Part shown: positions 53,601 through 64,000 of the stretch, piece after piece
Layout of the letters: each line of letters begins with the position of its first letter
How positions within the stretch are numbered: the stretch's first letter is position 1
Source: Misgurnus anguillicaudatus
Lineage: Eukaryota > Chordata > Actinopteri > Cypriniformes > Cobitidae
DNA: 64,000 bases
Direction: 5' to 3'
Assembly (NCBI RefSeq): GCF_027580225.2
Contig: NC_073360.2
Span: 11,028,501 to 11,092,500 of the forward strand
Made by a program: the position numbers and the translations under genes
Notes under the pieces: generated by a model
Database searches by the model: none
What the model was told of the DNA's origin: nothing
What the model saw: only the letters and a program-made list of their open reading frames with translations

Positions 53601-56600
53601 GTGCTTACCAGAAATGAAAAGCTAACCTTTTAGCTTTTGTGTCGGTGGCTGGCGTATGTTTTCAATTGTTTCCAATGGAAGACGGCGCTCTGAGGTTTTT
53701 CCGCGGTGAGCGCCGACAGTTAAAAAAAATTGACTTTGGGTGAAGTCAGTTCTCAAGCGGCCGTCCAGTCACAGTTATGGAGGGGCGTGACAAATATCAC
53801 AACAACCAACTGGTGCATTGTACAACGACTGTAGAAGTGTCACAGCAACCAAAGCGCTCAGTTGAAGAAAGTTGGCAGTTGGCGTCCGCCTGACGTTTCA
53901 GCAGAGTTTAAAAGCTTTGGTGTGCACACCCCCTTAGGCATACATGCGATCTACACCACCGTGTCTCAACATAAAAAAAAAACAATCTTCCGACAGCTAT
54001 TTCCAACTTTATCGAAACTTTATTACTTTATTGTTGGGATTTGTGCCCATGCTGCATTGCTTTTGAGACCTTCATGCGTGATGACGTCACAAAGTCTGTA
54101 GTCACATGTAGGAGCTTGTTAGCAACCGCCCCTTTTAACCCAAGATCTTATTTAAGGCGTTTAACCAAAAACTCATTGACTTTGGGACGATGGAACCGGA
54201 CGTGCTAAAATGCCAATTCGCTTCCGGGTTATGCCTACAAAAATACATCATCCCTGCTGCACTTTATTATAATTTTTAACAGTGTGTTATTGTCAAGATC
54301 TCTGATCTCCAGTTTCACAGACAAGGCTTGAAGGGACAATCCACTTTATCCGCATTAAATGTGCTTATTTCCAGCTCTCCTAGATTTAAACATTTGATTT
54401 TTACTGTTTTGGAATCCATTCCGCCGATCTCCGGGTCTGGCGCTACCACTTTTAGCATAGCTTAGCATAATCCATTGAATCTAATTAGACCATTAGCATC
54501 GTGCTAAAAAATAACCAAAGAGTTTCAATATTTTTACTATTTAAAACTTGACTCTTCTGTAGTTACATCGTGTACTAAGACCGACAGAAAATTAAAAGCT
54601 ATTGAAAGATACTATTTTCGGCTGCTGCGTAATATCATTGCCCCTCCTGCAGCCATGTTACAGCAGCAAAGTCCTTGATTATTACACCAGAATGAGAATA
54701 TAGTCCTAACCATATCTGCCTAGAAAATCACAACTTTTTATTTTCTGTCGGTCTTAGTACATGATGTAACTACAGAAGAGTCAAGTTTTAAATAAGAAAA
54801 ATATTGAAACTCTTTAGTTATTTCTGAGGGCGATGCTAATGGTCTAATCAGATTCAATGGATTGTGCTAAACTATGCTAAAAGTGGTACCGTCAGACCCG
54901 GAGATCAGGTGAATGGATTCCAAAATGGTAAAAAATAAAAGTCAAGTGTTTGGCTCTGGGGGAGCTGGAAAATGAGAATATTTTCAAAAAAGGTGGAGTG
55001 TCCCTTTAAGGCTAGTCCTAGACTTAAACGCATGTTTGAGCTGTCTTGATTTGTCTCAAGATACAACACCAGTAACATCTTTTTTCAAGGCATGTTTATA
55101 AAAGATGCTTACACATTTTAATTTAACTAAGGCCTAGTCCTGGCTTTAGTTAAGCCTTGTCTGTGAAACGAAGCATGTGAATGATGCTTTTTTATTTCAG
55201 CATTTTAGCAATTTATTTATACAATGTATGCTTTCTATAGCATCTCCTACACTGAAGCCATCGACATTCTGAACAACAGTTCACAAAACTTTACGTTCAA
55301 CACCGAGGCAAGTGAACTACAGCATATATATCTGTTTATTACATGGCTTTCGAAAAATATGTTTATTTGAAAAAAAAGTCCTGATTTGTGTTTCAAGAGT
55401 GTCTGTTTAGTTTTTGTTCTCCTGCCATCTCTGCTTGTTTCCATTAGTGGGGCTGTGATCTTCAGACAGAACATGAGAAGTTTCTGGTGAAACACTGTGG
55501 GAACGTCCCAGTCTTTGTTGTTGACTATCCCTACGACTTAAAGCCTTTCTATGCCAGAGACAACCAAGATCAACCCCGTCACACTGTGAGAGAACTCTCA
55601 GTACATATCAATGTTTTCCATATGTGGACCCGTTACACGTTTCAATACGATCTCAGTCTACCAAATAATTTTTTTATTGTCCAGACCAGCTGTGTAAAAA
55701 TGTGAACTGTTAAGTAAATCATATGGATGAAACAAAGCTAACATTTTAGTTTTGCACAAAGCTACAATACATCAATTTAAATCATAATACAAGTTATAAT
55801 TTAACAATCTGTTGAAATGATGTGAAATAGTTTGCATTTTTGTCCCTCTGACAAGAGAAAGATTAGCTGAGCATAATTATTTTGGCTTTTGTGTCTTAAC
55901 CTCCTGTCCAGTAAGTTATTGGTGTTGGTATTTTTTAACAGGCGGCTGCTGTAGACCTCTTAGTGCCTGGGGTCGGGGAGCTTTGTGGTGGATCTCTGAG
56001 AGAAGAAAGGCTTGAACTTTTAAAGAGTCGACTAGCACAGTACGAGCACAACGTTTCCAATTTTCTTATAGTCATAAATGATAACACATGCATAAAATAT
56101 GTGACCCTGTCCTGGACCACAACACAAGTCATAAGTCACACGGGTATATTTGTAGCATTAGCCAACAATACAGTGTATGGGTCAAAATGATAGATTTTGA
56201 ATATATTTTGTACATTTCCTATTGTAAATATATAAAACAAAATAGTAATATGTGCTGCTAACGACTTCATTTGGACAACTTAAAAGGCAATTTTCTTAAT
56301 ATTTTGATTTTTTTGCACCCTCAGATTTTCAAATAGTTGACACATATTGTCCTATTGTAACAAACCGTACATCAATGGAAAGCTTATTTATTCACCTTTC
56401 AGATGATGTATAAATCTCAATTTCAAAAAATGGACCCTTATTACTGTTTTTGTGGCCCAGGGTCACATATCTTGTCATTATATGTTCATGTGAAACTACC
56501 TCTGCTGTGCAATGCATTATTGTTATTATCTCATATTTTACAGAACTGGATTGGAGGACGCATACGCATGGTATGTTCATGAGAACCGTTCATGATTTCT

Positions 56601-56797
56601 GACCATATTTTTTATCTCGGTTATTCCAATCCAACGTTTTTGTGGTTGGCAGGTATCTGCAGCTGCGAGAGTTTGGCTCCGTCCCACACGGGGGTTTCGG
56701 GATGGGATTTGAGAGGTACCTGCAGTGCATTTTGGGAGTTCACAATATCAAAGATGTGATTCCATTCGCAAGGTTCTCACACTCCTGTCCGCTTTAA
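50692..56797 (+). CDS. nars2: Mitochondrial asparaginyl-tRNA synthetase (14 exons)
   Basis: Exons: 50692-50856, 50927-51036, 51227-51347, 51433-51573, 51863-51943, 52093-52196, 52817-52949, 53056-53154, 53259-53296, 55241-55307, 55448-55585, 55942-56039, 56544-56570, 56653-56797; phases agree at every junction and give 488 residues, near the usual vertebrate length. The protein charges mitochondrial tRNA-Asn with asparagine in the matrix. Seen: an Arg-rich N-terminus without early acidic residues, suiting a transit peptide; an OB-fold anticodon-binding region ([20 protein letters not shown], from residue 56); class II motif 1 around [18 protein letters not shown]; motif 2 [16 protein letters not shown] (about 252-267); motif 3 [16 protein letters not shown] with Arg461. 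No break is seen. The start is the first ATG in frame with the transit-like region. One intron (55308-55447) uses a GC donor. Adjacent to gab2 in the same orientation as in other vertebrates. Confidence 0.96.
52244..52738. mobile_element. MITE in nars2 intron 6
   Basis: Inverted ends GAAGCTGCAATATGTAGATT / AATCTCACATATTGTAGC, about 495 bases, no ORF. Confidence 0.7.
53400..54300. repeat. nars2 intron 9, older repeats
   Basis: 53640-53940 is GC-richer and MITE-like without clear ends. 54080-54290 shares blocks in inverted orientation with about 6340-6430 and directly with 7586-7640. Confidence 0.4.
54311..55169. mobile_element. Palindromic MITE with nested MITE, nars2 intron 9
   Basis: Outer ends AGTTTCACAGACAAGGCTTG / AAGCCTTGTCTGTGAAAC (same family as 44533-45197). 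An inner element, 54331-55010, has ends AAGGGACAATCCACTTT / TGGAGTGTCCCTTTAA and long arms (ATTTTCTGTCGGTCTTAGTAC and complement). Confidence 0.8.
56099..56468. mobile_element. TGTGACCCTG-type MITE, copy 2, nars2 intron 12
   Basis: Inverted ends TGTGACCCTGTCCTGG / CCCAGGGTCACA, about 370 bases; interior blocks shared with 41432-41811. It separates exon 12 from the 27-base exon 13. Confidence 0.8.
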
Positions 56798-57075
56798 AAC
56801 TGTGCGTTATAAAATACAAGAATGATGGAATGTGCTCCGTAATGTTTATTTCTATTCATGTCATTGCTTTGGTGGCGTGACTAATACAGTTTTTATGAAA
56901 CATCCTCTCCATTATGCATAGGAGCAGATGGTCAGTGTGCTTAAAATGTAAAAACAATGACAGATTTGTTTTGACAGTTGTTTTTCTTTTCATTTGAATA
57001 TTTATTAACAACATTGTAAAATCAACTTGATCTCGAAAAGCAAATCGTGTCAACACCCCTGACTGTTCCAGAGTA

Positions 57076-57081
57076 AATAAA
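57076..57081 (+). terminator. nars2: Candidate nars2 polyadenylation signal
   Basis: AATAAA hexamer about 280 bases after the nars2 stop codon, before the next block of MITEs. It is the first canonical hexamer on the plus strand in a sensible place; use of the site is inferred. Confidence 0.45.
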
Positions 57082-57165
57082 TTTGCTTTGCTATATGCTC
57101 TTGGTCACTTTTCATAAAGGTTATTTCTAAAGGTTTGCCACTACTGTTCAAAACTTTGACTTGTA

Positions 57166-58066
57166 GGGGCGGTTTCCCAAACAGGGTTTAGATTAAGCCA
57201 GGACTAGGCCTAAGTTATATTAGGACATTTAAAGGCGGAGTCCATGATGTTTGAAAGCCAATGTTGATATTTGAAATCACCTAAACAAACACGCCCCTAC
57301 CCCAATAGAATCTGGACCTTCTGTTGATAGACCCGCCCCACACATACGCAAACCGGCATTTGATTTGATTTGATTGGCTATAAGTGTGTTTTGGTAGTCG
57401 GCCCGTCTCCTTTTCCAACGCGTTTTTCAAACATCGTGGACTCTGCCTTTAAAGGGGACATTTCACAAGACTTTTTTAAGATCTAAAATAAATCTTTGGT
57501 GTCCCCAGAGTACGTATGTGAAGTTTTAGCTCAAAATATCATACAGATAATTTATTATAGCATAAAATTTAAAAAAGTTAATTAAAATTTAAAATTGCCA
57601 CTTTGTAGGTGTGAGCAAAAACGTTAAGTCTTTGGGTGTGTCCTAAAATGCAAATGAGCTGATCTTTGCACTAAATGGCAGTGCTGTGGTTGGATAGTGC
57701 AGATTAAGGGGCGGTATTATCCCCTTCTGACATCACAAGGGGTGACAAATTTCAAGGAACTATTTTTTCACGTGCTTACAGAGAATGGTTTAAAACTAAG
57801 TTACTGGGTTGATCTTTTTCACATTTACTAGGTTAAAAGAAGCACCAGGTACCCAATTATAGCACCTAAACATGGAAAAGTCAGATTTTCATGAAATGTC
57901 CCCTTTAAGTAGTTTTTACAAACATACCTTACAAAAACCTTTACTGATGTGCATTTTGAGGCAATGTAATGACACTGATATATTTAAAGATATTGCAGTG
58001 CAAGCTGTTTTCAAACATGCATTTTAGTCTTGGACTACACTTAAGACCTGTCCGGGAACCCCCCAC
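57166..58066. mobile_element. MITE containing two further MITEs
   Basis: Outer ends GGGGCGGTTTCCCAAACAGG / CCTGTCCGGGAACCCCCCACC. Inside, 57231-57450 has ends AAAGGCGGAGTCCATGATGT / CATCGTGGACTCTGCCTTT. 57451-57906 has ends AAAGGGGACATTTCACAAG / CATGAAATGTCCCCTTT. The two inner elements abut. Confidence 0.85.
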
Positions 58067-58079
58067 CCCGAAATATTTC

Positions 58080-58250
58080 TCGTGACCTTATAATTTTTCT
58101 GAAAGTACAGCTCATATGTTTGAAATTATTTTTGTAGACAAAATATATTTTTGCCAACATTTTATTTTTATTAGAAACATTTTTTTATAAAGAATGATAT
58201 AAATTGATGACTTATAATAATGAAAAACCAGCCAATAAGAGCCCAGCTTG
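58080..58250. repeat. Fragment related to the element at 61809-62601
   Basis: Shares the blocks TTTTTGTAGACAAA...ATAT and CAGCCAATAAGAG(C/T)CCAG with the Tc1-type element in gab2 intron 1. Confidence 0.6.
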
Positions 58251-59299
58251 ATAAAATGTCACAAGAACATTTTTTATTATAAGTGCAAAACATACAACAG
58301 ATAGTTAAGTAGTAAACAACAAAAACAACAATTGTGACAATGATTTGTTCTGCTCAATGATATAATAAATAAATGAATAATTAACTAAACGGATATTAAT
58401 ACAGATGATAATATTGTTATGAAGCAATGATATTAAGCAAAATAATAATGAGACAAAATAATAATAATAATAAGTTAAACAGATAATAATACATATTTGG
58501 GTAGTATTAATAATAATAATAATTATAATATCATGTATATTATGCAATAATAGTATTTACAATAATAATGGTAATACCCATAATAATTCTAGGGATTGTT
58601 ATAGTTTTAGGATTTTTTTTTCTAATCCCATTATAATAACTTAATAATAATAAATAATAAACAATGATTATTATTAATAGTAATGATCATTATTAATAGT
58701 AATAATAGTAACAATACTGACAACAATCAATATAATATTATATAAAATGATGGTGATTATATTAATATTTTGTAAACAACAGCGACACTATTAGTATTAA
58801 TAATAATAATAATACCAACAACTACATCAACAGCATCAATAGCACACATACCCAACACATAACACACCAATCCAGAGAACATTTTTACAACTTCCAAGCA
58901 ATGTGTGGCTACACTGAAGATAATAAAATATAATTGATTAATTCACAACGTTATTTTGTTGTTTGTTGAATTTTTATGATTCTAAAAATAGTATAAATAC
59001 AAAATTGAGAATAAGCACTGTAACTAAATTATTATTGACAGGCAGCGTATGAATGGCACTTGTATTAACCACATTCGTCCAGTAGATGTCGTCGTACTCA
59101 CTATTAATGGACTTTATGATAAACTTGTGTACGGCTCTTTAATCCTGAGAGATGACTCGGCTAGAATTAATATTCTACTTTAACGAACCAAAAAATTAAC
59201 ACGATAAACTTCATAAAAATTAAATCTTTTTGTATCGAATATACAGGTAGCAACTTTGCCATACTTTTCCATAAGTAAAAATAATTAAATCGTGTAATC
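58251..59299. other. AT-rich intergenic DNA with (TAA)n tracts between nars2 and gab2
   Basis: About 58330-58830 is dominated by irregular ATAATAATA and TATTAATA units on the plus strand. No gene; the 80-codon frame on the minus strand is low-complexity (Ile/Tyr-rich). Confidence 0.75.
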
Positions 59300-59691
59300 T
59301 TCATTCCTATTCACACACGAGCGCGCGTCCCGTCGGTTCAGTAGGCGTGGCGTGCGTGTGTTTGTGTGTGTACGAGTGCGAAAACTATCAGCAGACAGCC
59401 AACAGCACTTCCTCCATCAGCGCGTGTACTCCTCATCTCCGTCCAGCGTCTCTCGCCGCTCGTTTCCCGACGCGTGTAGTATTGTATGGAAACCGAGTTC
59501 CCGGTGCGCGCACATGAGACGCGCCGCCCGCGCAGCGTATCCATCAGCAGTAAATGACGTACCGCTGCAGCACAGCGCGCTTTACATCCACAGTAGTACG
59601 GCGTAACTCGCGTTCAACATAGATGGAGCCGCATCATCTCAGGACTTCAGAGTGATATTTACAGCGTTGTTTGTGTTTTTCTCCGCGTAAA
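59300..59691 (+). promoter_or_regulatory. gab2: GC/CpG-rich 5' region and 5' UTR of gab2
   Basis: A sharp change from AT-rich DNA to CpG-rich sequence (many CGCG steps around 59320-59600) immediately upstream of the gab2 start codon, as expected of a CpG-island-type promoter and 5' UTR. No TATA box is obvious. The transcription start cannot be placed from sequence alone. Confidence 0.6.
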
Positions 59692-59763
59692 ATGAGTGAA
59701 GGAGAGATCATCTGTCAGGGCTGGCTCAGAAAGTCTCCACCCGAGAAGAAACTGAGGAGATAT
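59692..59763 (+). CDS. gab2: GRB2-associated-binding protein 2, first coding exon (partial gene)
   Basis: ATG followed by 24 codons ending at a strong donor (TAT then GTGAGT), phase 0. The peptide [20 protein letters not shown] and following LRRY is the start of the GAB-family PH domain ([11 protein letters not shown]), which binds phosphoinositides at the plasma membrane. GAB2 is a docking adaptor that, once tyrosine-phosphorylated, recruits SHP2 and PI3K. The choice of gab2 rather than gab1 rests on the KKLRRY ending and the position directly after nars2, the known vertebrate neighbour. The next exon lies beyond the window; vertebrate gab2 has a very long first intron. Confidence 0.88.
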
Positions 59764-61808
59764 GTGAGTGTTTTACTTATATCACCATCATATTCTGCTG
59801 ATGCTAAAGATTTAACTTTTTTACGAATAATTGCCTTTTTGTAACATCTGTGAGAAAGTCAATGTATTGGGAAATATCAGATGGGTGGTATAGGCTACTT
59901 TAGGTTATTATACAACTTATGAGCATACATTAAACACAAAATTAAAGTGTGCTTTTGTTGAATTGTTGAAAGACAATGTTTCACTAAAAGCATCTTTAAA
60001 AGCATTGGCTCATGCCAAAATTTTGACATTATATATTTTAACATTTTATGCATTTACCAGACGCTTTTTTTGGATTCGAACCCACAACATTTGCACAGCT
60101 AACACAATGCTCCACCAACAGAGCTTTCATTACTCTATTGTTGTGCAGCCCCAGCAGGTGCAACCAATGTTGCTTCAGCATCGTACCTTGTTTTCAACTT
60201 TACCCTAGATTGTAAACAAACACTTTGCCATGGCCACCAATAATACTTGCTTTGTCATAAGATTATGAAACTATTATAATCTGTATTTAATTGGAACTGA
60301 AGAAACTGTGCACAATGGGATACCACAGAGACACCGTCTGTCTCCTAATTCTGTTTTGGACAGCTGGCTACACAACTGTTCCTGTTAAACGGACAGAAAC
60401 CGTGCGCTGCTTGCTTTCCTCCCATATCGGTTTGTTGGAAGCCGGTCGCTGCATTATTGTTAACCGGATTGGACCTACTGTATAGATCCGGTGGGGTCTA
60501 TAACATTCCAGATCATGCACCCGACCCAAAAAGCTGGAACGCCCTCAGTGTTGGATCTCATAAATACAGCTGTCTCATGTTTATCTACAGTGTTGCGTTA
60601 CCCTGCTCTCCATCCTCCTATAACTTTGCCATGATGTCATCTCTTTCTTTTTCTCATTCCTTCTCTCCCGGTTTCTTTGGGAGAGCCCGTATCTGTGCGT
60701 CCTCAGATTCACACATGCTAGGTAATTTCCTCATTGTCTTCCGCGTAAAGCTGTCCTGTCTTATGTAGAGCTGCACAGGAACTGCTCATGTCAAAATAAA
60801 TGGGCAGCTGGGCCCGGGAAGAGGAAAAACAGACATGTTTACCTTTTAACTGAAGGTCAATATTCCATGAATTATAAAAAACATGGTATTAAAGGCACAA
60901 GTCACCCAAATAGGTTTGTTGTCTGTACTGCCTGATGTTGTTGTTTTTTTTTCCCTAAAACACAAAAGTACACATTTTAAACAGTTTATACACCATCACA
61001 AAAGCTGTCACTGAGGCCAGTACCCTTTAAAATGATCCTTATGTATCATGTAGGTGCAGATATGTGTAGATTTGATAGTAATGCGTGCCTTTAGGCTACT
61101 AATATGCACTCTTTGGAACCAGTATGAACCTCTGAGGTACTATTATGAACTCTTTGGGCGCAAATGTATAATTTTTGACCATTTTCTATGCATCAGGAAC
61201 CGTCTATTTACACAACTGACCACTGAAGTATCATAAAGGCCATACAACCCAAGCAATTGTCAAAGACCTCTAAAACTCTGTGTATGTGTGTGAGATGAAC
61301 TTTTGGGATGAAGATCATCAATAAATTGCATCCCATATTTTGGTTTGTTTCTCACACAAAAAATGCATGGCGGATGATATGCAGGAAGAAATTTCAATGA
61401 TAGTGTTTGGAATGATTTTCACTGAAAATTCAAGGGATAAAAAGAAAAGGGTTTGGGTGAAGTCGTGGAGACGGTGGGAGCATGGTCCATCTCTGCTGTC
61501 CACATCTGCTGCTTCCGTCTTCCATCATCTCGCTTTCTGATTGGATATTGTTTTGTTTCACGTGATAATCTCAAAAGCGTGCGCGTGTTTGTCCTCGGGG
61601 TTCCCCCCACACATCAGGATTTCTGATCATAAACATGTTTAATATTTACAAATTCACATTTGGGGCGGCTCCAACGTTCTTCCGATCAGGTTCGAACAGT
61701 CTTAACACACCTCACACCAAGGGGAAATCTGATAAGATAATCTGTAAAAGCATCAAGATTGTGTGTACCCAGCATTAGTTGTACGACTACAGGAATACAT
61801 GATACGTA
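59764..61808 (+). other. gab2: gab2 intron 1, first part
   Basis: No exon recognised. It contains one small SINE-type fragment on the minus strand near 60045-60115 (the reverse of the common fish tail GTAAGTCGCTTTGG..., degraded) and otherwise unique-looking, moderately AT-rich DNA. Short open frames here have no family resemblance. Confidence 0.5.
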
Positions 61809-62601
61809 CACTACCGGTCAAACGTTTTGAAACACTTGACTGAAATGTTAACTATGATCTTAAAAATCATTTAATCTGAAGGTGTACGGTTAATTGATTG
61901 AAATTACTTTTGTAGACAAAAATATACCTGAGCCAAACAGATTCGGGGTTTTTTATTAGAAAACTAAAGTTTTATTTTAAAATATTATTTTTGAAAAAAT
62001 TTCTTAAATATTGAAGGAAAAGCAGCCAATAAGAGTCCAGTTTAAATGTGAACTCCTTCGATATTCTTTAAAATTCTTCCTAAAGGGCCACCGCGCAGCT
62101 CAGCGTTGCACCGCGTCGAGTCGCTTCCAGGACAACTCTGAGGTATCGTAAACCGGAAGTGTACATTAAATATCGCGAGCTTCGTCAGATACCGTCTACT
62201 TCAAAATGCTAAATATACGTTAGCAGCCAATGTTAATCGTAATGATTTGTGACAAATATGATGTTATTTAATGTTAAACTATGTGAGTGCGCTGTGTGGC
62301 GCGACAGGGATTTGAGCAACTTCCTGAGTTACAGCTGGGCGGCGCGGATAGGCGCCACCTGGTGGTGTCGGTGTGCGTATACTCATAGAAAACAATGTGT
62401 TCGATTTTTTTTTAGAACGGCGCTGCGCGGGCGGTGTGCGATCCCCTTAAGAGAAAACTTCAAGAAGCTTCTTGATAAAATGACACGAGTCACAACCTAA
62501 TTCCCACAGTTACTTTTGTGTTATGCCATATGTTGTATGACTTTATTATTATTTTGTTACATGGAAAAATATATAAATAAAGAAACTTTTGACTGGTAGT
62601 G
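61809..62601. mobile_element. Non-autonomous Tc1/mariner-type element, TA duplication
   Basis: 793 bases flanked by TA. Ends CACTACCGGTCAAACGTTTT / AAACTTTTGACTGGTAGTG. No transposase. The middle (about 62090-62470) is unusually GC-rich with an 83-codon frame lacking known domains. In gab2 intron 1. Confidence 0.8.
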
Positions 62602-63136
62602 TAGTTTTATTTAATTTCGGGATAACTTTCTTTAATCAAAAGGAGAGAACAGCGGATTTGAGGTTGTATGTCCAAAAATCTCCCTTCTATCAGAAAAGTT
62701 AAGGTAAGGTGGACATTCAGCAGATGTTTTGAATTGGAGAGACAGCACAGGGAAAGCCTGTCTTAAGGGGAATAATTGTCCCATCTAAAAAATTCCTTCC
62801 ACTTAACCAGGCTGGTGCTGGACAATGATGGCTATTTAGCGTCTGAATTGTGGTCATCTGACATCCAAATGTAGAGAGATATTTTAAGCATCTGTGGATT
62901 TCAGCACTGCATTCCACAAGGAAGGTGTTTTCAGGACAAGGAAACTGTCGGCGGGTTAATAATTGTTTATTTTTACTTTTTTGGATCCATGAAGTAGGCT
63001 AGTCGTAGGCTTATAAACTGCTCAAGTTCTTTGATAAACGTTACGTAAGAACTAATCGATGGCTGGGTTTATAGCTACAGTATGATAAATCCTTGGGCTA
63101 TTTTGTGCTAACTAGATGCAGCCCAACAACATTACT
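62602..63136. other. gab2: gab2 intron 1, nothing recognised
   Basis: Unique-looking sequence; no exon or repeat identified. Confidence 0.4.
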
Positions 63137-63321
63137 ACACTGTAAAAAAATACGTTGCTGCCTTAAAAAAGTCATGTCAACTTATTATTTTTCTTGACAA
63201 GAGATAAGTTGTTACAACTTATAAAATTAAGTTGGCCTTTTTCCACAAGTCATTTACATGCCTTTTAAATCTGAGTTGATTTAACAAAACTTTTTAAGGC
63301 AGCAACGTATTTTTACAGTGT
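63137..63321. mobile_element. Short palindromic MITE (ACACTGTAAAAAAATACGTT ends)
   Basis: 185 bases. Arms ACACTGTAAAAAAATACGTT, GCTGCCTTAAAAA and complements TTTTTAAGGCAGC, AACGTATTTTTACAGTGT. One of the cleanest hairpins in the window. Confidence 0.85.
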
Positions 63322-64000
63322 AGCAATAATCAATAATTTTCATTGAACGTACAATTTTTCAGTGACGTGATGCAGTCGCAAGCAATAGGAAATTATGTTT
63401 AAAATGCAGTTACGTGAATCAATGAGATTTTTTATTGGGCTGAGCTACAGATGTTGTTATTTCTCGCTTATCAGTCGTGGCCGAGATTGAAAACTCAGAT
63501 TTACGCAAACTAGATTTTATACAGTAGATTGTCCCTTTGTTTACGTCATGCCTGGTTAGGACACAGTGTGGCAATGATGACTTCCTTCTTTATTATGTTA
63601 TTTCTAAATGTTTAAGAAATAATATAACTATATGTTATAATAACATATGTTTTTTTTTGCATTCGTGTTTGTAATAGCCATGCACATGTACGCATTCAGG
63701 TGTATTTAAAGTAGTGCAGGTAAATACACGTATTAGAAGCTATCTCCTAACGTCAATTCTGTCATGTAAATCATATGCAAATACGCAAGGCAAACACTCT
63801 GGGCAGTTACAGCCCTGTAGCAACAGTTGAAAACTGACGTAGTAAGTTTGCAAAAGCTGTTTTTGACCTTTCTGGGAAAGCTGTATTTATCTGCTAATGG
63901 TTTTATAACGCTCTGCTGTTTTTTTTTATTATTATGTTGTTGTTGTTGTTAAGGGAACGATTTATGTGCCATTAAAGAGTTAAAATGCCTCTGTTATATA
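63322..64000. other. gab2: gab2 intron 1, nothing recognised
   Basis: No exon. A short (GTT)n tract near 63938-63950. Confidence 0.4.

Noticed and set aside
53862..54101. 79-codon frame in nars2 intron 9
   Set aside because: Inside repeat-like sequence and not needed for the nars2 reading frame, which joins 53296 to 55241 in phase.
58305..58547. 80-codon minus-strand frame near gab2
   Set aside because: Low-complexity Ile/Tyr-rich translation of (TAA)n-type DNA.

Overview
The window is vertebrate genomic DNA from a teleost fish, most likely a cyprinid. Evidence: split genes with GT-AG introns, a fish-type NLR gene of FISNA-NACHT-LRR design, the nars2-gab2 gene pair in the same order and orientation as in other vertebrates, and a very high load of fish transposons (Tc1/mariner, hAT, PIF/Harbinger, piggyBac-like and palindromic MITEs, a DIRS element, an RLE-type LINE, L2-like LINE debris, tRNA-SINE).

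Layout: (1) 1-12.9 kb has no gene I can support; it is unique-looking DNA studded with nested DNA transposons. (2) 12.96-49.6 kb, minus strand: one large NLR (NLRC3-like) gene. Reading 5' to 3' on the minus strand it has a 10-codon start exon, four short repeat exons sharing a CVSM(K/R)[11 protein letters not shown] core, one 1812-base exon carrying FISNA and NACHT, and ten leucine-rich-repeat exons of 171 or 174 bases. Every junction I could read is phase 2, so the exons are interchangeable modules. Its introns hold a 6.2-kb DIRS element, an RLE LINE fragment, three Tc1 copies, hAT/PIF/piggyBac-type elements, LTR-like pieces and a SINE. The 3' end of the gene is not resolved. (3) 50.7-56.8 kb, plus strand: a complete 14-exon nars2 (mitochondrial asparaginyl-tRNA synthetase, 488 residues deduced), head-to-head with the NLR gene about 1.1 kb away. 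(4) 59.7 kb, plus strand: first coding exon of gab2 (start of the PH domain), followed by the beginning of its long first intron to the window end.

The NLR is a candidate cytosolic immune sensor; nars2 is housekeeping for mitochondrial translation; gab2 is a receptor-signalling adaptor. They are neighbours by synteny rather than by shared pathway. The most interesting structures are the modular phase-2 NLR with its repeated N-terminal exons, a recent LRR-exon duplication, a CA-repeat beside the NACHT-exon donor, a GC-AG intron and a 27-base microexon in nars2, and several transposon-in-transposon nests whose target-site duplications are still readable.
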